NCBI GenBank assembly: GCA_028718465.1
Contig: JAQULX010000029.1
Location: 1 to 14,265, forward strand
Reading direction: 5' to 3'
Source of the DNA: Dehalococcoidales bacterium
GTDB lineage: Bacteria > Chloroflexota > Dehalococcoidia > Dehalococcoidales > UBA3254
DNA length: 14,265 nucleotides
Below are positions 6,952 to 13,889 of the stretch, piece by piece (position 1 is the stretch's first letter; each line of letters starts with the position of its first letter). The translations under genes and the position numbers were made by a program. The notes beneath the pieces were generated by a model. It worked only from the letters and a program-made list of their open reading frames with translations, ran no database searches and was not told the origin of the DNA.

Positions 6952-7941
6952 ATGGCTAACGGGGGAATTCTCGTTTATTGTGATAATGACAGTGGCAAGC
7001 TGACCTCACTGGCAGCAGAGATACTGGGATCTGGCAGCCGGCTGTCTCAGGAGCTGGGTCAGCCACTAAGTGCGGTTATCATAGGTCATGATGTCATGGC
7101 CTTGGCTTCTGAGGCTATCGCCCTGGGAGCCGACCGGGTGTATGTAGTGGATGACCCTTTACTGAAGGACTATCTGCCCGATAGCTATTTGCCAGCCCTG
7201 GAGAAGGCAGTGCGCCAGGCTTGTCCCCAGATAGTCTTGCTGGGGCAAAGCGTCCAGGGCAGGGATCTGGCTCCCCGTCTGGGTTTTCGTTTGCAGACAG
7301 CCGTGGTTCTGGATTGTGTGGCCTTGGATCTGGATAAAGCCAATCAGAGACTGCTGATGACTAAACCGGTCTATGGGGGCAACGCCCATGCCGTGCAGGT
7401 CTGTGAGACCGATCCTCAGATCGCCACGGTACGAGCCAAGGTGATGTCACCCTTAGTGAGAGATATGAGCCGTCAGGGAGAGGTCATCCGGGTAGAAGCC
7501 GGACTGGATTCTTCCGTCCTGCGTTCACGGTTAATAGAGACGAAGGTAGAGTCCAGCGGGGTCAAGCTGGAGGAGGCAAAAGTGATTGTAACTGGAGGCA
7601 GGGGTATGGGAGGACCGGAAGGCTTCCGGCAACTGGAAGAACTGGCCCGTTTACTGAATGGAGCGGTAGGGGCTTCAAGACCGGCTTGTGATAACCAGTG
7701 GGTCTCGGATAATCTGCAGATTGGACTAACGGGTAAGATTGTCAGCCCGGATCTGTACATTACCGTGGGGGTTTCGGGTTCCAGCCAGCATTTAAGTGGC
7801 TGTAGTGGGTCCAGGGTTATAGTGGCTATCAATAAGGACTCCGAAGCCAATATCTATAAGGTAGCTCATTTCGGTATTGTGGCTGATTGGAAAAAGGCAT
7901 TACCTGCTTTTACTAGTAAGATTAAAGAAATGTCACTTTGA
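6952..7941 (+). CDS. etfA: Electron transfer flavoprotein alpha subunit
   Basis: Partner of EtfB carrying the main FAD. The 329 residues comprise an N-terminal ETF domain (about 1-190) and the FAD-binding C-terminal domain with TGGRGMGG (214-221), ASRPACDNQW (241-250), QIGLTGKIVSPDLYI (256-270), GVSGSSQH (273-280) and VAINKD (291-296) before HFGIVADW. There is no N-terminal ferredoxin extension such as in CarE-type subunits. AAGGAG (6937-6942) is only 3 bases from the ATG at 6946 but 9 from the ATG at 6952, so 6952 is preferred; both give the same protein apart from Met-Lys. It is the last gene of the acd-etfB-etfA unit. No FixC, FixX or ETF-quinone oxidoreductase gene is nearby, so the electron acceptor is encoded elsewhere. 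Confidence 0.95.
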   Translation: MANGGILVYCDNDSGKLTSLAAEILGSGSRLSQELGQPLSAVIIGHDVMALASEAIALGADRVYVVDDPLLKDYLPDSYLPALEKAVRQACPQIVLLGQSVQGRDLAPRLGFRLQTAVVLDCVALDLDKANQRLLMTKPVYGGNAHAVQVCETDPQIATVRAKVMSPLVRDMSRQGEVIRVEAGLDSSVLRSRLIETKVESSGVKLEEAKVIVTGGRGMGGPEGFRQLEELARLLNGAVGASRPACDNQWVSDNLQIGLTGKIVSPDLYITVGVSGSSQHLSGCSGSRVIVAINKDSEANIYKVAHFGIVADWKKALPAFTSKIKEMSL

Positions 7942-8045
7942 ACGCCTATATGCAAGGACATAACAAGTCATCTTCATGTGTTATAGACCGTTCATATCAG
8001 CCACATTTTGCACAGCCTGGAAATTCCTGAAGTCTTTGAGGTGAA

Positions 8046-8168
8046 GACTCACATTGTTTCGTAGCTAGATGTGAGTATTGAGAGTTTTATATGCTCTCCA
8101 TTATACACGCATTTCACTCCACTTTTTCATGTGCGGGATAAGGGCTACAAGACTCACTAGACTCACAT
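8046..8168. repeat. AGACTCAC motif cluster
   Basis: AGACTCAC occurs three times in the same direction (8046-8053, 8150-8157, 8159-8166). The first forms a perfect 8-bp dyad ACTCACAT-N14-ATGTGAGT (8047-8076). A further inverted copy GTGAGAGTCT follows at 8183. The cluster lies in the gene-free gap 7942-8236 downstream of etfA. It may be a protein-binding array or pieces of RNA hairpins; I see no gene in this gap. Confidence 0.4.
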
Positions 8169-8199
8169 TCGAGGCTAATTTCGTGAGAGTCTTTATTTT
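8149..8199 (+). terminator. Candidate terminator of acd-etfBA
   Basis: AAGACTCAC (8149-8157) can pair with GTGAGAGTCTT (8183-8193) with a two-base bulge, followed at once by TATTTT. This is the only hairpin plus T-rich run between etfA and the next gene, about 210 bases after etfA. Imperfect stem and long loop keep confidence low. Confidence 0.3.
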
Positions 8200-8236
8200 C
8201 AGAACTCATACTTCACTTAACGGCGTGACGGTATTT

Positions 8237-8917
8237 TCAGGCTTTCGATTGGGCTTCTTCAGGACCGGAGACAGGCTTGTTATGCTGTTTGAGGTGGGCA
8301 AGAATATCCACCAGTGTTTTAAGGGCAATTAATAAGACCAGGCCGCCTATCGGTCCACCCAGGATTGCCATTAGGAATGCTCCAAATATTATAGTGACGT
8401 GTAATATTACCACCCTGGTATAAGGTTCAATCATCAACTGATTCAAATCTCTCTTTTTGTATTCGCCTTTACCGATGTAATTTACGACGAAGGATATCAT
8501 GTGGCTCAGAAAAAGGGCCAGAATACCCCAGGTAATCTGAAAACGGCCCATATCGTCCGCTATGACTGAAAGACTCGGGAAAGATGGGCCTCCATCCATC
8601 CATCTGCCGAACATAAAGAAGACAAACACTCCATGGACCATGGTAAAAATCCCGTAATGAACGCAGAAGAAGGGGATTGCTGCCAGCTTGCCGAGCCAGA
8701 TCTGTGGTTGGTCCGGTTTGCAGAAAAGCATCTTCAAAACATTAAAAAATCCAATGATTACGTTCTCGGTCCAGAACAACATCATTAACAGGAAGACCTG
8801 CCAGCCAAGGAATATTACGCCATATAGAGGCACCAGGTTGGCCAGTATCAATATAATTACCGACAGCCTGGATAGGTCCGAGCGTTTGATTATCAGCCTC
8901 CGTGAGAGTCCTGTCAT
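8237..8917 (-). CDS. Polytopic membrane protein, DUF6498-like
   Basis: A 226-residue integral membrane protein with about six hydrophobic segments (roughly residues 18-50, 78-100, 125-150, 168-190 and 190-210, some of them double length). The features FWTENVIIGFFNVLKM (about 48-63) and FFCVHYGIFTMVHGVF (about 83-98) match the WxEnvxxGxxNxxKM and HYGxFxxxHGxF pattern of the DUF6498 family; that name is from memory and moderately secure. The function is unknown. The C-terminal tail is charged and cytoplasmic-looking. GGAG (complement of 8927-8930) lies 9 bases before the ATG. The gene is transcribed away from the MFS gene, and a perfect 7-bp dyad sits 22 bases upstream. Confidence 0.8.
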   Translation of the reverse strand: MTGLSRRLIIKRSDLSRLSVIILILANLVPLYGVIFLGWQVFLLMMLFWTENVIIGFFNVLKMLFCKPDQPQIWLGKLAAIPFFCVHYGIFTMVHGVFVFFMFGRWMDGGPSFPSLSVIADDMGRFQITWGILALFLSHMISFVVNYIGKGEYKKRDLNQLMIEPYTRVVILHVTIIFGAFLMAILGGPIGGLVLLIALKTLVDILAHLKQHNKPVSGPEEAQSKA

Positions 8918-8938
8918 TCGAGATAGCTCCGGATTCTA

Positions 8939-8960
8939 TGTTACTAAGCATACAGTAACA
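8939..8960. promoter_or_regulatory. Perfect dyad upstream of the DUF6498-like gene
   Basis: TGTTACT-N8-AGTAACA is a perfect 7-bp inverted repeat over 22 bases, ending 21 bases before the minus-strand ATG and so covering the expected promoter/leader. It has the size and shape of an operator for a dimeric regulator. No matching regulator is identified. Confidence 0.4.
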
Positions 8961-8974
8961 GGCAAAGGATAGGC

Positions 8975-9019
8975 AATTTTTCATCACCGCAAGATAACGC
9001 CCATTGATGAGGAAAAATT
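8975..9019. other. Bulged hairpin in the divergent intergenic region
   Basis: AATTTTTCATCA (8975-8986) pairs with TGATGAGGAAAAATT (9005-9019) leaving a three-base bulge. No gene ends here, so it is not an obvious terminator; a leader RNA structure for the minus-strand gene is possible. The rest of 8918-9238 has no gene. A minus-strand MSKRAA peptide near 9036-9056 with a good AAGGAG site is noted but not called. Confidence 0.3.
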
Positions 9020-9163
9020 CATACCTGGGGCCCACCTTACGCTGCTCTTTTAGACATTGAACCGCTCCTTATTCTTTTAGTGCGTGCGATGATAAGCGAG
9101 GCTGAGGAAAAGGTCAAAAGAAGTGTAAGCACCAGTCCAGGTGCGAAACTATCAATTACAGAT

Positions 9164-9194
9164 TTGGACTTTAGAACTGAAAACCAAATATAAT
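9164..9194 (+). promoter_or_regulatory. Possible promoter of the MFS gene
   Basis: A perfect -10 TATAAT at 9189-9194 is preceded by a poor -35 TTGGAC (9164-9169) at 19 bases. Transcription would start near 9201, about 38 bases before the GTG start. Confidence 0.4.
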
Positions 9195-9238
9195 GTATAT
9201 GCTTAATTGTTTACCATTAACTAAAGGATATTATTTTA

Positions 9239-10492
9239 GTGTCGTCTCAAACAACTCACAAAAAGTTCTTCTATGGTTGGATAATAGTAATTGTAAGCAT
9301 CTTTATGACCTTGATTCTTGCAGGCGCTCGTTTTTCTTTTGGCGTTTACTTTAATCCTATTACAGAAGAATTCAATTTAACCCGTACTACAACTTCCAGT
9401 ATTCAATCGGTATATATGATCTTGTGTATCTTATTTGCCATGGCTGGCGGGTGGGCACTGGACAAATACGGTCCCAGGGTTGTCTTTTTTATGATGGGTC
9501 TTTTTACAGGTTTGAGTTTTATGCTCACTAGCTTGGTCGGTTCCCTATTCCACATTTATTTAAGTTACAGTTTGTTGTTTGCTATCGGGACAGCGCCCTT
9601 TTTCCCTGTAATCAGTGCCACTATTTCAAAATGGTTTGATAAGAAGCGAGGTATTGCCCTGGGACTGGCCACTTCAGGCTCAAGGTCAGGTCAAGCAGCT
9701 TTTGCTCCCTTATCTGTTTTATTGATCTCATCATTTGGTTGGCGGTATGCCTATCTGATAACGGGATTCATTACCTGGCTTGTAGTGCTCCCTCTTTCCA
9801 GATTGATGAAGAATGATCCGCGTGATATCGGTGAATTGCCTGATGGCTATGAAGCTAAAACAGCTACTTTAAAAAGCGCTAATAAGCTGGATAGCCCGGG
9901 CCTGAAAGGCTTAACATTTACTCAGGCAATTAGAAAGCGCAATTACTGGTTTTTGGCGCCTACTTACTTGTTCGCAGGGTTTGCTAATTTGATGGTAATC
10001 ACTCATATCATACCTTATGCTACAGATATGAATATTTCCTCAATGAGTGCATCGACCATTTTAACTATTATCGGTGTCGTTGCTATACCTTCCGGGATAT
10101 TAATCGGCAGGCTCATAGATGTTGCCGGGGCCAAAATCCTGCTCATCCTATCTTCTTTTCTCGTGGCGGGAGCCATAGTCAGTCTTATCTGGGCACAGGA
10201 GCTATGGCATTTCTATCTGATTGCAGCAGTTTTTGGCGTAGGCAATCCAGGAATCGGCCTCGCTGTGATAGCACTTACCGTTGATACCTTTGGAAAACGG
10301 AATATGGGTACGATAATAGCTTCACTGGATGGATGTCATTCTATTGGTTCGGCTGTGGGGCCGCTTGTCGGAGGATTAGTATACGATATCTACGGCAACT
10401 ATGATCTGGCGTTCCAGTTTTCGGCAATCGGACTCATTATATCGGGTCTTTTGTTTATTTTTTTTAAACCGGAACCAGTTTCCCATGATTAA
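9239..10492 (+). CDS. MFS transporter, oxalate/formate antiporter-monocarboxylate porter type
   Basis: A 417-residue, 12-helix secondary carrier. The N-terminus KKFFYGWIIVIVSIFMTL, the loop 2-3 motif A GGWALDKYGPRVV (about 74-86), the KWFDKKRGIALGLATSG segment (about 131-147) and the repeat of motif A in the second half (GRLIDVAGAK, about 286-295) match the OFA/monocarboxylate branch of the major facilitator family. A cytoplasmic loop of about 40 residues joins the halves. Such carriers exchange or co-transport small organic acids across the cytoplasmic membrane; the substrate here cannot be read. The start is GTG at 9239 with AAAGGA (9223-9228) 10 bases upstream. It is a single-gene unit closed by a good terminator. 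Its closeness to the acyl-CoA operon hints at organic acid uptake, but that is inference. Confidence 0.9.
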   Translation: MSSQTTHKKFFYGWIIVIVSIFMTLILAGARFSFGVYFNPITEEFNLTRTTTSSIQSVYMILCILFAMAGGWALDKYGPRVVFFMMGLFTGLSFMLTSLVGSLFHIYLSYSLLFAIGTAPFFPVISATISKWFDKKRGIALGLATSGSRSGQAAFAPLSVLLISSFGWRYAYLITGFITWLVVLPLSRLMKNDPRDIGELPDGYEAKTATLKSANKLDSPGLKGLTFTQAIRKRNYWFLAPTYLFAGFANLMVITHIIPYATDMNISSMSASTILTIIGVVAIPSGILIGRLIDVAGAKILLILSSFLVAGAIVSLIWAQELWHFYLIAAVFGVGNPGIGLAVIALTVDTFGKRNMGTIIASLDGCHSIGSAVGPLVGGLVYDIYGNYDLAFQFSAIGLIISGLLFIFFKPEPVSHD

Positions 10493-10495
10493 TCA

Positions 10496-10521
10496 CAGCG
10501 ATTCAGAATCGCTGCAATTTT
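10496..10521 (+). terminator. Rho-independent-type terminator after the MFS gene
   Basis: CAGCGATTC (10496-10504) and GAATCGCTG (10506-10514) form a compact stem (8 bp with a three-base loop in practice), followed by CAATTTT. It starts three bases after the MFS stop codon. Confidence 0.65.
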
Positions 10522-10568
10522 GGCATCCATTCTTCAGAATAAAAAAATAGAAACGGGTGGAAATGAAT

Positions 10569-11459
10569 ATGAAAAGCAATAATTTTAATGTATTGGATTG
10601 CATAGGAGACACTCCCCTCATTAAAATCGGGAACATTTATGCCAAAGTAGAGAGCATAAATCCTAGCGGCAGCATAAAAGACCGGGTAGCTTTGCAAATA
10701 ATCGAAGCTGCTGAAAGAGATGGGAAGTTGGAGAGGGGTTTTACAATAGTTGAAGCCAGCAGCGGAAACACGGGGATATCTTTATCTATGGTAGCTGCCA
10801 TCAAAGGCTACAAGACAATTATCGTGATGCCGGAAAATATGAGCCAGGAACGAATGAAGATAATGAAAGCCTTTGGAGCTGAGCTGGTACTAACATCCAC
10901 CAGCGGTAGCCTTAAAGAAGCTATTGATAAAGCGGAGGAGATTGGGAGAATCCCCGGCACATTTATAGCCAGGCAGTTCAGCAATGTAGAAAACATAATA
11001 GCCCAGGAAAAAACCGGCGAAGAAATTCTGAAACAAATTGGGCCGGTTGACGCTGTGGTTGCGGGTGTTGGCACAGGCGGCACATTGATGGGTATATCCA
11101 ATGCAATCAGAAAAGTGAATCCGGCAGTAAAAGCAATAGCTGTGGAGCCGGAAGAAGCTGCAGTCATGTTTGGTGGAAGCGATGTAAGGATCAAAGAGCA
11201 TAAAATCCAGGGCATAGGGGATGGATTTATACCAAAATTAATTGACATGAATCAGGTTGATCAGGTTATAACAGTGAGCAGTGAAGATTCTGTTGATATG
11301 GCCAGAAAGCTTGCCAGAGATTACGGGCTGCTGGTTGGTATAAGCTCTGGTGCCAACATTCTGGCAGCGTTAAAAGTAGATCAAGAATATGAAAAAGTGG
11401 TCACTGTTCTGCCGGATAGAGCTGAGCGATATATGAGCATGGACCTTCTTCAATTGTAG
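10569..11459 (+). CDS. cysK: Cysteine synthase (O-acetylserine sulfhydrylase), PLP-dependent
   Basis: A fold-type II PLP enzyme that would make L-cysteine from O-acetylserine and sulfide in the cytoplasm. The 296 residues show GDTPLIKI (13-20), NPSGSIKDR (31-39) with the PLP Lys37, the substrate loop EASSGNTG (62-69; Ser instead of the common Thr), the phosphate-binding GTGGT (168-172), QGIGDGFIP and GISSGAN (about 257-263). It is slightly shorter than the usual 305-310. The C-terminal PDRAERY replaces the common PDSGERY. GGTGG (10556-10560) is 8 bases before ATG 10569 but only 2 before the in-frame ATG 10563, so 10569 is chosen. It is a single-gene unit between a terminator and a dispersed repeat; no cysE is adjacent. 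A cystathionine beta-synthase-like or CysM role cannot be excluded. Confidence 0.93.
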   Translation: MKSNNFNVLDCIGDTPLIKIGNIYAKVESINPSGSIKDRVALQIIEAAERDGKLERGFTIVEASSGNTGISLSMVAAIKGYKTIIVMPENMSQERMKIMKAFGAELVLTSTSGSLKEAIDKAEEIGRIPGTFIARQFSNVENIIAQEKTGEEILKQIGPVDAVVAGVGTGGTLMGISNAIRKVNPAVKAIAVEPEEAAVMFGGSDVRIKEHKIQGIGDGFIPKLIDMNQVDQVITVSSEDSVDMARKLARDYGLLVGISSGANILAALKVDQEYEKVVTVLPDRAERYMSMDLLQL

Positions 11460-11508
11460 AATTACCTGCCGGCTCCATATGTTTACCAAACTCGTTACAA
11501 CAAAAAGT

Positions 11509-11546
11509 GGCAACGGGTGGATTTGGACCACCGACCAGGGGCTTAT
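11509..11546 (+). repeat. Dispersed 38-bp repeat, copy B
   Basis: Matches copy A (2712-2749) at 34 of 38 bases in the same orientation. It begins 50 bases after the cysteine synthase stop. The remaining bases to 11718 are GC-richer and contain no ORF I can support in any frame, so they may be further degraded mobile DNA. Confidence 0.7.
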
Positions 11547-11709
11547 GGGATTGGGAAGCAAAAGGCGGATGCCGCTGGACTATCCGTTTTAGGGGCAGAA
11601 TATCTTTGAAGCTGCGGCTCTGATAAGCAAGGAAGCCGGCCATACGGACGATGGGGCGGCCGCACCTTTTTCCCCTATGGATACCGCCGGTCCGGATTGA
11701 TCGCGGTAT

Positions 11710-11728
11710 GGTAACCATCTAGGTTACC
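11710..11728. other. Hairpin spanning the methyltransferase stop codon
   Basis: GGTAACC-N5-GGTTACC is a perfect 7-bp dyad whose loop contains the stop codon of the minus-strand methyltransferase gene (11719-11721). It could protect or end the transcript, but no T-run follows on the minus strand. Confidence 0.35.
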
Positions 11729-12348
11729 CGATAGACGAAAATCCGGTGCTTGATGTTAGGTTCCCCAAGGGGCATGGACACAAATGGCGCTGTGGCTTCA
11801 ACCTGCTTCCACTTCCCGGACTGCTCAAGGGCTGCCTGCTTCTCGGAAAAACCATGGGCGTCGGTACGCACGCTGAAGATGACATAACCGCCGCTGCGTG
11901 TACAGCGGATAAGCTCGTCGAATGACTCTGGCGGAGCGTGCCCCACGCTCAGAACACCTACTGCCGTTGTTCCAGCAAAGAGGTTATCCTGAAAGTCAAG
12001 ACGCTTCCCCATCTCCATTTCGTGCAGTTCCCGGTAGACGCCTTTCCTCCTGGCGATCTCCAGCATGCCGCTGGACATGTCCATGGCTACGAGGTCTTTG
12101 TAACCCAGCAATGCCATGACTTCTCCCATGATACCGGTACCGGCACCAGCGTCCAGCAGCGATCCATCTGTTGGCTTCAGGTACCTGCCCCAAAAGCCCG
12201 CCAGAACGGCCGGTATCTTGTAACCGTAGCTGGCAACATCGGTGTCATATTCATTAGCCCACAGGTTATATTTGTCTTTAAGTTCCTTTGTACCCTGTGA
12301 ATTGTAGATCCAGTCCAACCTCTTCTTCGGGTCATTATCGAGCGTCAT
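11719..12348 (-). CDS. Class I SAM-dependent methyltransferase, METTL27 (WBSCR27)-like
   Basis: A 209-residue cytoplasmic Rossmann-fold methyltransferase. SAM-binding motif I is LLDAGAGTGIMGE (64-76), the acidic residue at the end of strand 2 is Asp90 in AMDMSSGMLEIAR (88-100), and motif IV-like VGVLSVGHAPPESFDELIR is followed by the GGYVIFSVR strand. The N-terminal YNLWANEYDTDVASYGY pattern and the overall size fit METTL27-like proteins, whose substrates are not established. AGGAGA lies 6 bases before the ATG. The stop codon of a possible 44-residue ORF overlaps this ribosome site upstream, which would allow translational coupling if that ORF is real. The likely promoter is at 12517-12546. 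Enzyme class is firm; substrate unknown. Confidence 0.88.
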   Translation of the reverse strand: MTLDNDPKKRLDWIYNSQGTKELKDKYNLWANEYDTDVASYGYKIPAVLAGFWGRYLKPTDGSLLDAGAGTGIMGEVMALLGYKDLVAMDMSSGMLEIARRKGVYRELHEMEMGKRLDFQDNLFAGTTAVGVLSVGHAPPESFDELIRCTRSGGYVIFSVRTDAHGFSEKQAALEQSGKWKQVEATAPFVSMPLGEPNIKHRIFVYRVT

Positions 12349-12358
12349 CTAGTTTCTC

Positions 12359-12493
12359 CTATCTACCAAAATTGCTAACACGAATACTCCAGCACATATC
12401 AGGAACAAAATAATAGCCCGTCCAGAATAACCTAAAAAATAAATACGAGCCCAGCAGCGATGCAGATAACGGGGAAAGCAGTAGCTCTAACAT
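12359..12493 (-). CDS. Possible 44-residue hydrophobic leader or small membrane protein
   Basis: The minus strand holds an ATG ORF of 44 codons beginning MLELLLSPLSASLLGSYLFF and ending RVSNFGR. It is strongly hydrophobic in the first half. Its TAG stop overlaps the AGGAGA ribosome site of the methyltransferase gene, and its start lies about 17 bases after the predicted transcription start. There is no good Shine-Dalgarno sequence, so it may be chance. If real it could couple to, or attenuate, the downstream gene. Confidence 0.25.
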   Translation of the reverse strand: MLELLLSPLSASLLGSYLFFRLFWTGYYFVPDMCWSIRVSNFGR

Positions 12494-12516
12494 AAAAATT
12501 TAAATCCATTGATATA

Positions 12517-12546
12517 AGTATAGGATTGACATATTAGTAATGTCAA
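12517..12546 (-). promoter_or_regulatory. Promoter and overlapping operator of the methyltransferase unit
   Basis: On the minus strand a perfect -35 TTGACA (12541-12546) and a -10 TATACT (12517-12522) are 18 bases apart. The -35 box is one arm of a perfect dyad, TTGACAT-N7-ATGTCAA (12526-12546), which also fills most of the spacer. A dimeric repressor bound there would occlude RNA polymerase. Regulator unknown. Confidence 0.55.
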
Positions 12547-12810
12547 CCAAAATCAGAAAGCCAGGCTAATCGAAAAAACGGATTAGAGATGCTTATTTCA
12601 GGTTACAGCCAATATGATTCCGCATTCTGGTGGAAATTCATTCGGTCTATCTTGCAAGAATTCAAGCGGTTTTATCCTGGACGATATAAAATGCGTCCCT
12701 GAAAAAGAAACCGGGTATTTTTGCAGATTCTGCACACTATATCCAATTGTCCATTTACTTGTGTTAGAATTGCCATTGTATAACTATTTAACAGGGAGAT
12801 AGTAAATAAG
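12547..12810 (+). promoter_or_regulatory. Leader region of the HNH gene with an extended -10 candidate
   Basis: No gene is supported here. TGTTAGAAT (12762-12770) is an extended -10 candidate (TGnTAGAAT) about 40 bases before the HNH start; a TATAAC at 12779-12784 is an alternative. A short dyad CTAATC-N9-GATTAG lies at 12566-12586. None has a good -35. Confidence 0.3.
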
Positions 12811-13437
12811 ATGGATAACAGCAGAGATATTACTATGATTGAGCAATTCGTTGATTATCTACTACCTGAATTGACTCCGTATGAATCCACACTGTATCTA
12901 TATTTACTCCGAAACTCAATAATGAGAAATGGGACTAATCAAATTAGGATTGGGAAAAGGACTCTAGCTGAAAAATTTTGTAAGGCTTCAAGAGGGGAAA
13001 ATGTCAGTTATGCCCAAGTATCCAAAATGTTAGATAATCTTGAGCAAAAAAATTGTATTCAAATAGGAGATACGGATAGGTTTGGTACTCTCTATAAAGT
13101 TGTTCAGCCGAGAAATATCCCTTTAGTAATTGAAAAAATAGCTCAGACTCAAATAATTGAGACCGAAGAAGATTATTTTAATGATCCCGAAAATCGACTT
13201 GAAATATTCAACAGGGATGACTGGATTTGTCAATATTGTGGCGATAAGGTAACCCAACAAAATGCTAGCCTCGATCACTATATTCCCCAGAGCCAGGGTG
13301 GAAAACATAATAAGGATAATCTTCGTACTTGTTGCCTAACCTGCAATAGTATTAAATCTGGAAAAACATATGAAGAATCAGCACCTCTTCTTTTAAAAAG
13401 CATCCGAGAACGAAAGGTTAAATTAGGTAAAGAATAG
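12811..13437 (+). CDS. Winged-helix/HNH endonuclease family protein
   Basis: A 208-residue two-domain protein. Residues about 10-110 look like a winged helix (LTPYESTLYLYLLRNS, IRIGKRTLAEKF, YAQVSKMLDNLEQKNCI, DRFGTLYKV), as in phage replication or MarR-like proteins. Residues about 130-190 are an HNH nuclease: CQYCG with Cys140 and Cys143, LDHYIPQSQGG with the catalytic His156, the NKDNL segment (Asn170) and CCLTCNS with Cys175 and Cys178 completing a likely zinc site. A DNA nuclease with its own DNA-reading domain is expected; target unknown. The AGGGAG at 12793-12798 is 12 bases from the ATG, longer than ideal, so the start is slightly uncertain. The gene is AT-rich and converges with the next gene with 11 bases between, in a mobile-looking region. 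Confidence 0.88.
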   Translation: MDNSRDITMIEQFVDYLLPELTPYESTLYLYLLRNSIMRNGTNQIRIGKRTLAEKFCKASRGENVSYAQVSKMLDNLEQKNCIQIGDTDRFGTLYKVVQPRNIPLVIEKIAQTQIIETEEDYFNDPENRLEIFNRDDWICQYCGDKVTQQNASLDHYIPQSQGGKHNKDNLRTCCLTCNSIKSGKTYEESAPLLLKSIRERKVKLGKE

Positions 13438-13448
13438 ATAGCAGAATA

Positions 13449-13826
13449 TTATGAGTCTATATTAACATTAAATGTGAGGCTTTGCTGCTTACTAAATGTA
13501 TTATTTTGCATTCGTATATTGGAGCCACCTGATATATGAATTCCGCTCCCTTTGCTCCCAACTAAACTACGGTAATATTTTTCAACACCATCCCGAAAAT
13601 CCTTATAATTAAACGGGCCTTCATAACCTTCTGCATTACCAATCTCAAGAGGTTCTGATTCAAAACTTCCTCCGACGGTTTGTTTGATATTAATATATAA
13701 GTTCTTATAAACCTTGCCGCCGAATTCTAGGTCAAAAAATACTCTTGAAACCATATGTTCATCATTACTACCATATTCTTGGCTGTCCTGAATTAATTTT
13801 TGAAAAGTGACTTTAGCTAATGGCAT
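13449..13826 (-). CDS. Conserved-looking 125-aa protein of unknown function
   Basis: A soluble protein without signal peptide or membrane span. The first half (FQKLIQDSQEYGSNDEHMVS, then FFDLEFGGKVYKNLYINIKQ) reads like a compact alpha/beta domain; residues 68-92 (YEGPFNYKDFRDGVEKYYRS) are rich in aromatics; the last 30 residues (SGIHISGGSNIRMQNNTF, then LTFNVNI) are Gly/Asn-rich beta-type sequence. AGGAGG on the minus strand 6-7 bases before the ATG is a very good ribosome site and a promoter is visible upstream, so I believe the gene. I do not recognise a named family. It sits between an HNH nuclease gene and an integrase fragment, so it may be cargo of a mobile element, but no function follows from that. 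Confidence 0.8.
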   Translation of the reverse strand: MPLAKVTFQKLIQDSQEYGSNDEHMVSRVFFDLEFGGKVYKNLYINIKQTVGGSFESEPLEIGNAEGYEGPFNYKDFRDGVEKYYRSLVGSKGSGIHISGGSNIRMQNNTFSKQQSLTFNVNIDS

Positions 13827-13859
13827 AGTTCTACCTCCTAGTAGTTTAAGTGCTGATTT

Positions 13860-13889
13860 ATTATACTGTTATATTATTTAGTTAGTCTA
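13860..13889 (-). promoter_or_regulatory. Promoter of the 125-aa protein gene
   Basis: On the minus strand a perfect -10 TATAAT (13860-13865) is preceded 18 bases upstream by TAGACT (13884-13889), a 4/6 match to TTGACA. The -35 lies inside the 3' end of the integrase fragment. The leader to the ATG is about 27 bases. Confidence 0.5.

Noticed and set aside
8078..8332. 84-codon plus-strand ORF between etfA and the membrane protein gene
   Set aside because: No ribosome site, overlaps the 3' end of the opposing gene, and composition looks like chance.
9036..9056. MSKRAA-stop mini-ORF on the minus strand with AAGGAG
   Set aside because: Good ribosome site but only six residues; could be a leader or a gene remnant, not enough to call.
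9163..9175. 13-mer TTTGGACTTTAGA also found near 14143
   Set aside because: AT-rich 13-mer; a chance match is likely in a window of this size and the contexts differ.
11401..11718. 105-codon minus-strand ORF starting right after the methyltransferase stop (TAG-ATG)
   Set aside because: Runs through the dispersed repeat and into the antisense of the cysteine synthase end; no ribosome site or family pattern.
12614..12802. 62-codon plus-strand ORF before the HNH gene
   Set aside because: No ribosome site and it covers the likely promoter of the HNH gene.
13438..13448. Terminator between the convergent HNH and 125-aa genes
   Set aside because: Only 4-5 bp stems can be drawn and no T-run is placed correctly.
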